A stretch of 64,000 nt of DNA, taken from positions 124,001 through 188,000 of the forward strand of contig JAKOGH010000096.1 of assembly GCA_024811115.1 (NCBI GenBank), given 5' to 3'. The DNA comes from Terana coerulea. Lineage: Eukaryota > Basidiomycota > Agaricomycetes > Polyporales > Phanerochaetaceae. This document shows, piece after piece, positions 32,372-43,519 of this stretch (position 1 is the first letter of the stretch; every line of letters begins with the position of its first letter). The notes under the pieces were generated by a model that saw only the letters and a list, made by a program, of their open reading frames with translations, ran no database searches and was not told the DNA's origin. The position numbers were made by a program, and so were the translations under genes.

Positions 32372-33366
32372 GTTTCGTTAAGTGGGCGTGTGCGTCGTCA
32401 AGACAGTGTTGACCTGTGGTGCAGGTACAGCAGGCGACAGAGCTAGCACTATATGGCTAGGTTGTGTGCAGCTAGGGATAGAGGCTGGAGGGGGAGGAGA
32501 GTTTGGAGGCTGACCGTGCCTCCATCCCGCAGTTTTGTAACGGCCGCACCGCTCCCCGCACAGCGAGGAGCCACTCTGAGTCTGTGTATGATGTTCATGG
32601 AGCTCGCGGTGGATCGAGGCAAAGGCGGCAGCAAGCGGCAAGAGGGCCCGCAGCAGCGGCTTGGCAGCGGCAGCACACATATGTACGGTGTGACGTCACA
32701 GGCGTTCACTACCACCTCCCAATTTCCAATATTATTGTCGTGGCACACAGGGTCTGAGATCTGGAGTCTCAGACTCTCAGTCAGACTTCGGCGACGGCGA
32801 ACGTACTCAGTGTGTATACACATAAGCGGAACACGCACTCACGATGTTGAGCTACAAGTTACAACATAGTGGGAGTTGAGGTATTCTCTGGACAGTACAG
32901 TGTCCACGCACTGAAGGCTAAAGAACTGAACGAGAGAAAAAGCCTCGGGTTTCCAAGACACCTACCAAGGGTACTTTGCCCCTTCCTACACTTGAAATCC
33001 ATAATTGCACTAGATTGATTCTGAACGCTATGCGATAGCCGAATAATAATGGACATGAACTGCGCACTGCGTCATGAACCGTGTACGGATGGTCTGTTGG
33101 AGAAAAAGAAAAGTATTGAGGGAGCGATGAGATGTGAGAGAGCAAGGCCAAGGATACTACGGGCGAAACGGAACAGAATACAATACAACACGGGCAAGTA
33201 GGAGACCAGGAGAGCGCGATGCAGCAAAAGCGTGGAAACAGCATCATAAGAGGAAGTCACTGTCCGCCCCACCCAAATGAGAGAGACACCATAACGAAAT
33301 GCAACGAAGAGAAGCGCAGAGCGCGGTGCATGGTGGCGCACGAGGTATCGCAGGAGGCGTGCAGGG
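32372..33366. other. intergenic spacer
   Basis: Divergent promoter side of the Frag1-like gene and 3' flank of the DsbA-like gene. Overlapping open frames on both strands are not convincing. Confidence 0.45.
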
Positions 33367-34390
33367 TTATGCCTTCAGCGGAACGCTGGTGGCGGCGGTG
33401 GCGGCCGCAGGGGTAGCGTGTGACGGTCGCGGCGTTGTGGGTTCGCAGTTGGCGAGCTTTTGGAAGATCTAGACACAGATATTAAGCAGCGTCGGTCGTG
33501 AACACAGAGTGTAACGCACCTGCGCGTACACCTCGCCCGTCTGGCCGCCGCTGACCGCCCACTTTCCGTCGATCACGACAAACGGCACGCCGTTGACGCC
33601 CTTCTTCCGGGCCTCGTTCATCATCCGCTCGACCTCGTCCAGGCACTCGTCGGACTCGAGGAATTTCACGGCCTGCCAAGCATTGAGCGTCAGGCTCACG
33701 GCTGTGGGGTTCGGGAACGCACCTCTTCCTTGGACATGATCTGGGCAGTGACGGCCAGGTCCGCGAGGACGTCGGTGTCGCCGATGTTGGCGAGCTCTTC
33801 AAAGTAGCCCTTGAAGAGCGCGGTGAGCATCGCCTGCTGCGTCTTCTGGCCGCCGGCCTTCCATGCCTTGAGCAGCAGGCGGTGCGCCATTGTCGTCTGG
33901 GTCATGATGCCCTCCATGTATTTTCTGTGCGAACGCGAGTCAGTCAGCGGGCGCTTCTCTCTCGTACGTAGATCGGGGGTCGGAGGGCGATCGTCGAAGG
34001 CCAAAGGGGATAGCTAGCGGTGCTGGACGGTAAATCGAGGTGCTCACATATCAATGCCCAGCTCGCGCGCGCGCTGAATCGCGGTGCTCTCCATCTGCTC
34101 CATCTTGTCCTTGCCGAAGCGCGACTCGTACCACTCCCGCTTCTGCATGAATTGGCCGTCCTTGAGAGAGGGATAGATTCTGTACGGCCGGTACTCTATC
34201 TCGACCTCGATGGGAAGGTCGCTGCACATCTCGATGGCTCGCTCCATTTCGCGCTGACCGATGTAGCACCATGGGCAAATCTGGCGGCGGGCACAGAAAA
34301 GCGTGGGTCAATGGGTGCGCACAGGAGCTGCAAAGAGCGACGTACAATGTCCGAAATAACCAAGAGCTTGATTACCCGCGAGGCTGGCAT
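33367..34390 (-). CDS. DsbA-like thioredoxin-fold oxidoreductase (FrnE type)
   Basis: Exons 34390-34346, 34280-34048, 33924-33723, 33672-33520, 33468-33367; 244 residues, all in phase. The thioredoxin-fold start VIKLLVISDI is split from ICPWCYIGQREMERAI by the first intron; CPWC is the redox motif. Further conserved parts are IEYRPYRIYPSLK, LFKGYFEELANIGDTDVLAD and the cis-Pro region NGVPFVVIDGKWAVSGGQ. These are hallmarks of the FrnE/DsbA-like family, cytosolic thiol oxidoreductases or isomerases; there is no signal peptide. The C-terminal 25 residues are Pro/Ala/Thr-rich. Confidence 0.92.
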
Positions 34391-36980
34391 GATGGGTTGC
34401 CTGGACGGAGATGTGTGGCGGGAAAGGCTTGGATTAGGTTACTCGCGTGTGCAGACTTGGCGCGCTAGAGTTGATGGTGGAGAACGTGACTGTGGGCTAA
34501 TTGGGAGAGTGTGGCGGCGTCCGATGGATGTCGGGGGAAGTTGTTATAAAGGAGGTGTCGGGTAAGCACGAGAGCGACAGCGTAGACAAAGCTTAGAGAG
34601 GGAGGACAGGACGGGCGGCTACCGGACGGGGTATATACTCGACCTCTTTACAAATCGCTTGGTGAGCACACAGTCCCTGCCGGAACACCAGCGGCGCGTG
34701 CCGGTCACACCGTGACAGTCACACAGCCTCTGCTTTCTCAGCCAGCGATCACCCTCGGCCCAAAATGGAATGGTACAGGACCGGATAAGGCAGTTTTTGC
34801 ACTCCAGACGGTCCTACGCGAGATCCCTGCCCGATGACGCTTCCGCAGGGGCAGGCGGGCGCCTCGCACGACTGCATTCTCTGAACGCCGTGCCCGGTCA
34901 GCATCAGTCAGGCGTCGCCAGCACTCGGTCACAAACGCCATAAAAACTGCTACAAGTCGTCGTCCGCGAGTTCGTTCTGATCCTCTTTAATACACTCCCT
35001 CTCATCCCAAGGTTCATGCTGAAAAATGCGCATTTTTTCTCAGTGACGTGGTGCAGTAGTCGATTACATTTTGCTTCCGCACGGGACTCATGCGCCCCCG
35101 ACAGCTGAGTTGGTTGATTACAACCGTGCGACATATCCGCTGAGTAGGCCAAAATTTCGCGTTCGTAGGTGCCCAAGTCGGGCAGCAACTTTGCTCCTAG
35201 CATCGCAAGCGAGTTTAGCCTGAACAACGTGCCCCGACAGAGCGCCACAATCCTCATAGCCGTGGGAACGTTCGGGCTCCTGAGCATACGGGGAAATGGC
35301 AGCCCTCGGCATGGCGACATAGCGCAATCGGTATTACCTGGCGCTGCCCGCGGAAGGCTGTGGTCCTGTGATACGGATGTCCCCTCATTGGCCCGCAGCC
35401 TTCCCGCGCAGGCACGGACAATTCTCACCCGCCGGTGTTCGCATCTTCGTTCGTTCTCCCTGTGCATCTCCTGGGATAGTTGGTGAGCATGGTTGGGGGC
35501 TGAGTTTATTACTGTAGCTGATGCCCAGCGTCGTAGTGCGCATCGACTGACTGTGACGCATTGGTTCTTCTTCTCAGATCATATGGGTCTGGAAGCGTGG
35601 GCTTTGCTTGGCCCTCATAAAGTAATCAACTCGCCTTACTGGAGCGTGGCTTTCCCAAGCATGGGATCCCGCATAATCTTCAGTGAGTACAGCCACGTAA
35701 CGTTTTTGAATGTAAGCTGACGCAGCAAGCATGAACGCGACAGGTTGCCACGCGGGACGCAGCTGTCTTTTCTTCACATACATCGTCCCCGCGGCCGCCA
35801 CAATCACCGGCCAGTCAAAATCAGAGGGAGAGGTAAGGCTTCGCGGACCTAGAGAGGGCAGCGTTCCTGACCCTGCAGGCATTCGTTGCGGGTTAGTGTT
35901 CTTAGATTCACCGGCATTTCGCGCTGCCATCGCTCATGCACTGCAGCTGCTCTCCGCACTAGGTACACCATGGCCACATTTGCCTGGGCGTGTCTGGAAG
36001 GCCAGTTCTGCTTGATCTACGTGTAACACTAAGGCCGCTTAGTTTCAGACTGCTCCACAATGTCGTCGTCGTGCCCAGCTTCGAGGTCGCGACACTTTAC
36101 GATGGCCTAGACATCTACTGCACCCTGAGGTTATCGGCCGTCCGCACAATCCCACCGCGCAAACCTTAATTCGAAGACATGATCACCGGGTATTGTTGAC
36201 CAGGGACCCACTCCCACCTCACATCGGCCTTCAAAGCGCAGAGCTGTGTCGAACCTATCGTGGCGAACGAAGATAGTTATTAGCCTTGCGCGCGTGGGGA
36301 CGTGTCCGGTACATGGCCCCGGACTTTACGTTGCCTCTTGATCGCGAAGCGGCTCACGCTGGGCGATCGCTGTGGACGACTTCCCTATCGCACTCATCGC
36401 GGACCCACAGCGACGCAGCGCGGCCCAAACCAAGTGCGGTCGGCCCACGGACGTGCAGGTTCGCGCGACATTGACAGGCGCGGCTGTGTGCAGGGCACCG
36501 CTCCTGACCAAGCAGCGCGTCGCCTGACCAGGCTTCGCCGCACGCAGATACCGGCATCCTTTGATCGCACGCAGGACGAGGTCGCGAATGCCGCGCCAAC
36601 GCCCCTTTCTTAGCAAGCAGCCATGCTTCGCCAGATCCGCGGCGCACAGCGCGCTCCACGCCCGCCGTGTCGCCGCTCCGACGGGCGGCGTGCCGCCCCG
36701 GTCGAGGACGCTTGTGTACGTACGTGCTATAAACGTCGCCCGTCGCTGATCTTTTTCTATTGAGATACAAGAAGCGCTTTGTACTCCGGTCGTACGAACT
36801 GCACCGCAGAAGGCAGAAGATAGGGCTCAGCTGCTTCCGCGCGAGCGTATCTTACAGGTATCGTGCACCGACCCAACACCGTCGGAGCTCAGAGAAAGCA
36901 CGGTCACAGTCGCGCAAGCCCGAGTCGGAGCATACAATGTGCGCAGCCAGGCGGCTCGCCAGCTATTCTCTGGATATCAA
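34391..36980. other. gene-poor, GC-rich region
   Basis: Many overlapping open frames on both strands (for example 35467-34904 minus and 36286-36613 plus) reflect high GC content; none shows domains, splice structure or repeats that I can support. Confidence 0.4.
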
Positions 36981-36986
36981 GTATGT

Positions 36987-37676
36987 TGTCGGAAAAGCGA
37001 GAAATCCTGGTCAGGCATCCCAGGTTCTGAGCGCCTGATATGACCTGACCAGGCGCACGCGGCGAGCTGGTTAGGCATGATCAGGCAATATCAACCACGA
37101 TCAGGTAATCATTTGGGACAGTAGTCGTAGATTTCTATTACTTGTACATACTCTATAGATGTCTGGGATGCCTTCCATCCATTTGTTTGTGTTGTGAAGT
37201 GGCTGGAAATGGAGCTGACATTGAGTATATAGTCCAAATACGTACATATCATGATATTGCCCGGCTAGTGTAGTAGTAACGCGTTACGAGCCTGTGCACG
37301 CGTGGAAGTCTCGGGTTCAATCTGTGGTGTTGCAAAAATAATTGTAAGGTTTATTTAGTGAAGTGGTTTGTGGTCTCTTACATGTTAACAGTAGTTACTT
37401 ATATTAGTTACCCGCAAGGCAGTCGTCCTGTTGTCGAGCACAGTGTGCGAGACAGTAGGGCGCGACAGTTTTACATATATCTTGATATAAGCCTGATCAT
37501 ACCTTATTTGGCCTGTTCAGACATCATTAGGCTGAGCAGGCGTGGTCAGGCTGATCAGGCTGATCAGCCCATATGAGGAATTTCTGAGCCATATCAGACG
37601 CTTGGGCGCCTCCTTGCCATGCCAGGCCTGAGACGGCATGCTACGGCCTGATATGGATTCTGCGCCTTTTCCGACA
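36987..37676. mobile_element. candidate TIR element with CTGATCAGGC-type subterminal repeats
   Basis: The two edges are imperfect inverted repeats of about 30 bp: GTCGGAAAAGCGAGAAATCC at 36988 and, on the other strand, GTCGGAAAAGGCGCAGAATC from 37675. Both are followed inward by clusters of TCAGGC/GCCTGA units (36999-37110 and 37490-37640). Flanking octamers (AGTATGTT and AGTACTTC) match at only five positions, so a target duplication is not clear. The architecture resembles the hAT-like element at 17194-17911. Confidence 0.5.
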
Positions 37677-39903
37677 GTACTTCCTCCGCGGTGACCGGAT
37701 ACTGTGCGAACCATCAAGTGCAGTATTCCGCCGGTGAATTCAGACCCCCGCCACACTTATGTGCTACGTCCGAGGCAACGCGACGATATCGGAGGACTTC
37801 ATAGTCGTCTCGATAGGCAGTATAGCCAGGTCAGTCTACGAGCTCCCTGGACCAAAGGAGCTGCCGAGAACTTGCCGGGACCGGGGCGGCGTAATGTATA
37901 TCGCCGGTGGAGCTGTAAATCACGCTTGGACGTGCAATGGAAGCGAGTCTGGCTACCCTTGACTTCCTCCTGGCTGTGCAAAATTGCCTCACCAGAAGCC
38001 TCGCTGCATTCCTCTGGTACCTAATGGTAAACAAGCTTAAGTTGTTGATGCCTGGGTTCGGGAAAGGAAGCGCTACGGGAACTTGGTCAACGAAATCTTC
38101 CGCGGCGTAGTCAGCCTCTGTTCTCCCGTGTACTCAATCCGGCGTTGCACGTAACAGAAGTGTGCACCATGGCGGAAGTGCAAGGGATTTTAGCTTCAGC
38201 GTACAGGTACGGCGTCCAAACAGTACTCCAGGCGTGACAGATGCGTCGATATATGTATTATACCAGCTTGATCTACTTCTATATGCTTACCCCGGTCCCG
38301 CAGTGCGCCCTGGGTATTTTCTCGTCAATTTCCTAAAGCACATCCATGCGAAAGGCCATGCATGGGTCGCGGTCCCTTAAGTTAGTCATTCCGCTGCGTT
38401 GATGTCAAGTCGGCATGTCACTCTAGATCTATGCGTAGGTCGTTCCACAGATAAGTAAATGTCCTGCGAAAATACAGTCCCACGAAGCTCAAGAAAAGTC
38501 CAGTCACTACTGTCGCTGTGGCGCATGATTCATGATTACTTAGTCAGCGCTTCTGCTCTTGCATTGAGGTCACTCGATCACTAACACTGACATCGGCATC
38601 GAAGGACCCTCTTCTCGACGCTTAAGCTTCGTTTCCTGCAAACCGGTAGTAAGCAGCGATACGCAAAGAGCCACCCATGTGCTGTAGACCCGCCAGTGGT
38701 ATCGCGGCCACGGCGCCGTGGCGTTCACTTTCTTTACATGTCAGCAAAGACTCGAGTCCAGATCGCGCGGGTGAGTAATGCCTCTTGTAGCTGACTGGTG
38801 CGCAGCCAAATCTAGAGCGACTGCGAGGATTCCTGAAGGATAGCATGCGTTAGACACGAAGCATACGGCGGACATGACTGGTCAGTCAGCAATTTACCTC
38901 CTCGAAACTGTGGCACTCACTTCCCCGTTTAGGTGCTTTAGATCCTGAAGTCTTGAAGCCTGGATCCGAAGCTCTGTAAGCCGGCGCGGAAAGCACCAAA
39001 TGTTTGGTCAGATGCAGAATGTGGGACGATCCGTGCATCACAACGGAACACCGCATGCGACGGCCTCGGTGACGGCTCACACGAGCTCTCCTGGCTGACG
39101 AACTGGCAATAAATGCAAATATATGCGGAAGAACAACAGGCGTCCAGTTTTGGCCTGCTTAGGCTAAGGTCAGGCAACTATCTGCTGCGAATGACGAACA
39201 GTGTCTGGTAAGCAAGGCACGACTTCGCATGGAGGATTACTCACCAGCTTCAGTCTCGATCGCCGACTCGGAGGCAATCGACTGCTAGAGAGCTGGGTAT
39301 TTGGAGCATGATGCCAAGCGACATTCTCTGACCCTGACATCCCAGCAGAGGCCGCTTTCAACACGGGCCCACTGAGGCTTGCAGAAAAAAATGGTGCGCT
39401 TCTGACATTAAAGGTGATTGAAAAGGGTATGGTTATGGTACATACCGTGACTTCAGTCTGAGTTGATGGAATATGCACTGAGATGGCTTAGCTAATTTGG
39501 ACCGCAGCAAAATAACAGTAAAGCGTAGGTGCTGTGAGCATATGCAATGTCGATAATTCCATACAGTGGGACACCTGCACAATATACTGCGGGTAAGTCC
39601 ACCAGAGCAGATTACTTCGAATAATCGCACATACCCGTCACTGGCCGGGTTCACTCTAGATTAGGACCGGAGCCCATTTAATAAGGGTCCGAAGGGCTTA
39701 CTCCTGTTGGGACAAATGCAGCAACAACAGTTGTGGTTAAAATTTGAGAAGCCTAGCAAGCTCCCTTGGCGAGTCGCACATCGTAGTGCCACACAGCTGC
39801 GGATGTCATTGAGGTCTCGAGTCGTAGTACACTTTTTATCCCTTGCTCAGTCTAAAGATAAAACTCAGCGTGACAGAGATTTTGACCCTCCTGTGTGGGT
39901 GGG
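37677..39903. other. gene-poor spacer
   Basis: No coding region, RNA gene or clear repeat recognised. Short frames on both strands only. Confidence 0.4.
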
Positions 39904-40002
39904 TGTTGTAGCCTACTATTGAGGCCGTGGCTAGTGGAGGCGAGCAACCTGAGTGTTCCATCGGTTTTTAAGAGACGGCAGGTCTAGCCCCGAGGGCCCG
40001 AG
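39904..40002 (+). repeat. about 100-bp dispersed repeat, copy 1
   Basis: Matches 43341-43442 with scattered differences; shared blocks include ATTGAGGCCGTGG, AGTGTTCCATCG and GGCAGGTCTAGCCCCGAGG. It lies just upstream of VPS51. Confidence 0.85.
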
Positions 40003-40176
40003 AATTTGATCCGGTCACTGATGGGATTTATCCAAGCGCCAGCGTGAGTGTCCGCTTCGTCCAGCGGCAGCTTCATTCAGGTCTACCACTCTGCTACCAC
40101 TGCATTAAACGCTTCAGCCTCCTGTGCCACCCGTACGCCCCGCAATCGACAAACAATACCCTTCATACATCCTACA

Positions 40177-40990
40177 ATGTCTAAACTACCCAGTCCGCCG
40201 GCGAGCCCTACGCGTTCTACGCTCTCCCGGCCAACCTCCTCGCCGCTTCGCCCGCACTCGCCCGTGTCTAACCGCTCCGTGTCGGGCCCCGCGGCGATTG
40301 GCAGCTCGACGCAGCTCGGCGCATTACGCGCAGGGGATCCCGCCGTCCTCGACGCCTCCGCCGGCGGGAGGGCAAAAGACACGAGCGCGGGATTTGCTGA
40401 GGAAGCACTATGGGTTGGGTGTGGGACCGCCGGCGCCGCTGCACGGCAAGGCTGACCCTATGGACTTGGGTACGTCTTTCCTCTCTATGAGAATTCACAA
40501 ATTCATCCTCTAAACGCGTTGAAATTAGACTCTAACGTCTTTGACGCGAAGGCGTATTATGAACAACTTATTACTACTTCATCTCTTCCTGCGCTGCTGA
40601 GAAAAGAGAATGAGCTGCTGACGGGTGAGTGGTTTCTTTCGTATACAACATTTTTACCACTAACAACGAAGAGGAAAGACATACGAGAGTTAGATAGCGA
40701 AAGACAGTCGCTTGTGTACAACCATCACCACGAACTCATCGCAGCCAGTGACACCATAGCAGCAGTATGTTATCATCAGCCCTTCACTCACTATGATTCT
40801 CATCGGCCGATTCTAGATGAAGGCGCGCGCTGAAAACCTCGACGCTGAGATGGATCTACTGAAAGCCGCCTTCTCCGAGATTTCTCGTCTGTCTGCAGAG
40901 GTTGCGGTCGAGCAGAGCGGGCCAGCAAGTGCGCAGCCACCTCCTGCCGCTCCTGCTCAGGTTTCAAAACAAGACACGTCAATACTCTAA
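40177..40990 (+). CDS. VPS51: VPS51, GARP/EARP tethering complex subunit (one 1-nt frame break)
   Basis: VPS51 is a subunit of the GARP tether for endosome-to-Golgi transport. Exons 40177-40469, 40529-40624, 40679-40764, 40817-40990. The family core is clear: RARDLLRKHYGLGVGPPAPL, then FDAKAYYEQLITTSSLPALL, RELDSERQSLVYNHHHELIA and AENLDAEMDLLKAAFSEISR, a helical Vps51/Vps67 domain. The disordered Ser/Pro start MSKLPSPPASPTRSTLSRPT is in another frame; one C too many in the CCC near 40339 explains this and gives GDPPSSTPPPAGG on removal. A sequence error is the simplest reading. About 215 residues. Confidence 0.88.
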
Positions 40991-41703
40991 TTCGCGGCCG
41001 GTCCGCAGAAAATCAAATCATAGGTACTGAGCTGGAAGTTGTGGATTGGAAGGTGCGGAATGGATAACAACGCATGCAGTAACGGGTACAAACAATCTGA
41101 TGTGTACGATTAGAACGAGCTAGTGAAATACACCTTCATGCAGATTCAGGAAGGAGGGCCATGGCAGAGGGGCCTTCTTGTGTATGAACTCGGCCACAGC
41201 GACCGTTAGGCCATTGAATGCAAGCTCCAGTGGTCTGTCTGGAATATTGGTTAGGGGCCGTCTTGGTGCGCTTTAGAATACATCTCATGGTCGAAATCGA
41301 CTGATTTCTGCTCCAAAGTAATAGAGGGTCTTTGGGAAGGAAGGTCGTCGTCAGTCGTTAGGTTTCTCCCACCGCATGCCATTCCACAGTAATATGTTTA
41401 AAAGTTCCTCCCATCCGAGGCTGGCATCCAAACCTCCTTTGTCCGCCTTTACTTAGACATACCGTCGGTTATATCACATGCCAGCTCGTGGTAAATGCGT
41501 AAGTACAACAATACATGTCTGATTCCCGTTTCTCACCCATACTACGTGACAGAGTCACCGCCTTACTTATAACACCACTCGGTACGATCACGAGATCATG
41601 CCAGCACTTCGTGCTCCTCTCCAGAATCTCTGCTCCCATCATCGTACCCTTCAAACACTTCGACAGACCCAGTGCCAGTGGTGATCGAGGTGATCGGCGC
41701 GCT
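40991..41703. other. spacer; right part belongs to a duplicated segment
   Basis: From about 41160 the sequence is similar to 43520 onward, part of the tandem duplication. No gene inside. Confidence 0.5.
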
Positions 41704-42620
41704 TTACTTCTGCAACTCGCCGTCGACAAAGACATCGAATTTCTCGTCGTAGAACGCGACCAGTCCCCTGATTTCGATGCACTCAGGGTTCGGGTTTCGG
41801 TACCACCAGACGCTGTCCTGTGCAACGGTACCGTCGGGTAGGCGGACATTGTAGTACTGCGCTACGCCCTGACAAATGCCATCAGTCAGTAAGCCAGATG
41901 ACTAGTTAAAGTTTCCGCCTACAGAGAGGATTGCTTACCTTGTACGGGCACTCAGTGGTCAGCTGTGAAGGCGTGAGCAACTCGAGCTTGCAGTCAAGCT
42001 TGGGGATGTATGTGCGCCTGCGGAGGCTTGTCTCGAACAAGAAGCGCGGTCTCTTGGAGTTGGCGACTTCCACCCCATTCAACTCGATGCGAACGTGACG
42101 AGACGAAAGCTGTACGTCTATGCGCTGTTCACACACACGGGTTTTAGAGTCTTCTGTCGCTGTGTTCGGAAGGAAAGGCGCACCTTGTATGGGTCCTTGG
42201 GGTGGACGAAGATTTCTTCATCTTCTTCAAACCAGGCATCCATGGCGCCGATTTTGACAGTGATGAGATCCTTGAGTTCACCTTCACGATAGATCTCCGC
42301 GGCACCTTCTGCCTTCTGCTCCCCAGCTATGATATCGTAGACTTTCCTGTCGGTATCAGTTCCTACCGGGCTTTCTTTGAGGTATTTCTGGGGAACATCG
42401 GTGGCATTGAAGAAATAGATGGGATAGTTTGGCTTCAGCCAGCTATAGGTCTCTCAGTATGGTTATCTACACATCGTAACAAAGCTAGGAGCGCACACTA
42501 ATTTTGCCTCGGTAGTATCGATGATGAACTGTCCCCGAAAAGAGCTCTGACGCGCTTAGAAGATTGCTCGATGTGAGGAAGAGAGGTTGGGAACCGCTGG
42601 GACATGATCCGCTGGGACAT
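41704..42620 (-). CDS. DUF427-domain protein, copy 1 (one 1-nt deletion in exon 1)
   Basis: Exons 42620-42497, 42442-42184, 42124-41939, 41868-41704. The C-terminal DUF427 domain is evident: LSSRHVRIELNGVEVANSKR, RFLFETSLRRRTYIPKLDC and TPSQLTTECPYK, then VWWYRNPNPECIEIRGLVAF and DEKFDVFVDGELQK. An N-terminal half-domain (WLKPNYPIYFFNATDVPQKY) is also present. Relative to copy 2, exon 1 lacks one G (TTCGGGGACAG against TTCGGAGGACAA), so the start frame MSQRIMSQRFPTSLPHIEQS does not continue. Whether this is a real mutation is unclear, since other genes show similar breaks. Biochemical role of DUF427 is not established. Confidence 0.82.
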
Positions 42621-42930
42621 GGTGGGCAACCGCAAAGAGCTCAGGTGCTTTCTGATGGTCTGTTGACTTTATATATATGAAAACGCAGAAAATCCCAGAT
42701 GACTGACTCATCCGACTCGCTTGTACTCAGCGACGCCCATGTGAGACAGCGCGCCTGCCTGTGCAGACGTCACAGAAGCGCGCGCCCCTAATGGGGCGCG
42801 ATCACATGACTCATGTCAACGCGTCGTTCTCGGCGTTCTCCTGCCGCTCGCGGAACACCCGCGTCTCCTGCTGCCTCGCTCATTCGCCACCTACCACCAC
42901 CACGCCGCTCCCGACATCGTCGTGAGCAAC

Positions 42931-43303
42931 ATAGCCAGCCGGCATAACGATTTCGAGGCTGTGGAGGATAGTGAGGACGAGATGTTGCTCGATCCCCTCG
43001 ACTTGCTGAATGACAGTATCGCTGGTGAGTAGCGAATTTTGTAGCCGCATACACAGACCATAACCCGAGGGCACAGACACATCATCGAAGACCGCGGATA
43101 CGAGCGTAGAAATCTCCATCAAGGATGTCGGACTTTTACCAGGCTCACCTCTGCTGTAACTTTTCACCGCAGTTCTTCCTGGAGCTGCAGAGTCGTCAAG
43201 TTCTTCGAAGGCCAGTCCCGCTTCCCGACAACCAATCAGCCGTAATGGCGTACCTCCAACTCCTGGTGTGTGTAATGCAGCTGGTTCCTCCACTATTGGT
43301 ACA
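42931..43303 (+). pseudogene. truncated duplicate of the 5' end of the gene at 45237
   Basis: Aligns with 45237-45613. The start codon is ATA here instead of ATG (GAGCAACATAGCC against CTCAGCATGGCC), the first-intron donor GTGAGT and acceptor region remain, and the copy ends abruptly inside exon 2. The shared promoter with DUF427 copy 1 is kept. Confidence 0.8.
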
Positions 43304-43340
43304 GTATAGATTTTGACACTCCTATACGGACATGAGTGAT

Positions 43341-43442
43341 GTGGCCTGGTATTGAGGCCGTGGGTAGTGAAGGTGAGAGCAACCTAAGTGTTCCATCGTT
43401 TTCTAACTTGAAGAGGCGGCAGGTCTAGCCCCGAGGACCCGT
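43341..43442 (+). repeat. about 100-bp dispersed repeat, copy 2
   Basis: Copy of 39904-40002, located between the two duplication units. Confidence 0.85.
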
Positions 43443-43519
43443 GATAGCTAAGCGATGCGCACTTTACTTACTAGAATACTTCGTGCTGTGCACAGCAATG
43501 CATGGCGATGGCCGACAAA

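Larger units (their letters stand above)
41160..43303. repeat. tandem segmental duplication, unit 1
   Basis: Similar over its length to 43520-45613: downstream flank, whole DUF427 gene, divergent promoter, and first exons of the gene at 45237. Similarity ends sharply at 43303 (CACTATTGGTACA, then unrelated bases), matching 45613 inside the intact gene. Confidence 0.88.

Noticed and set aside
34904..36770. Several long overlapping open frames on both strands
   Set aside because: They coincide with GC-rich sequence, lack splice structure and domains, and compete with each other; probably chance frames.
36937..37036. Peptide LASYSLDIKYVVGKARN resembling a Ty3/gypsy RNase H end
   Set aside because: Only about 30 residues match loosely, no other retroelement domain is nearby, and half of the segment overlaps the inverted end of another candidate element.
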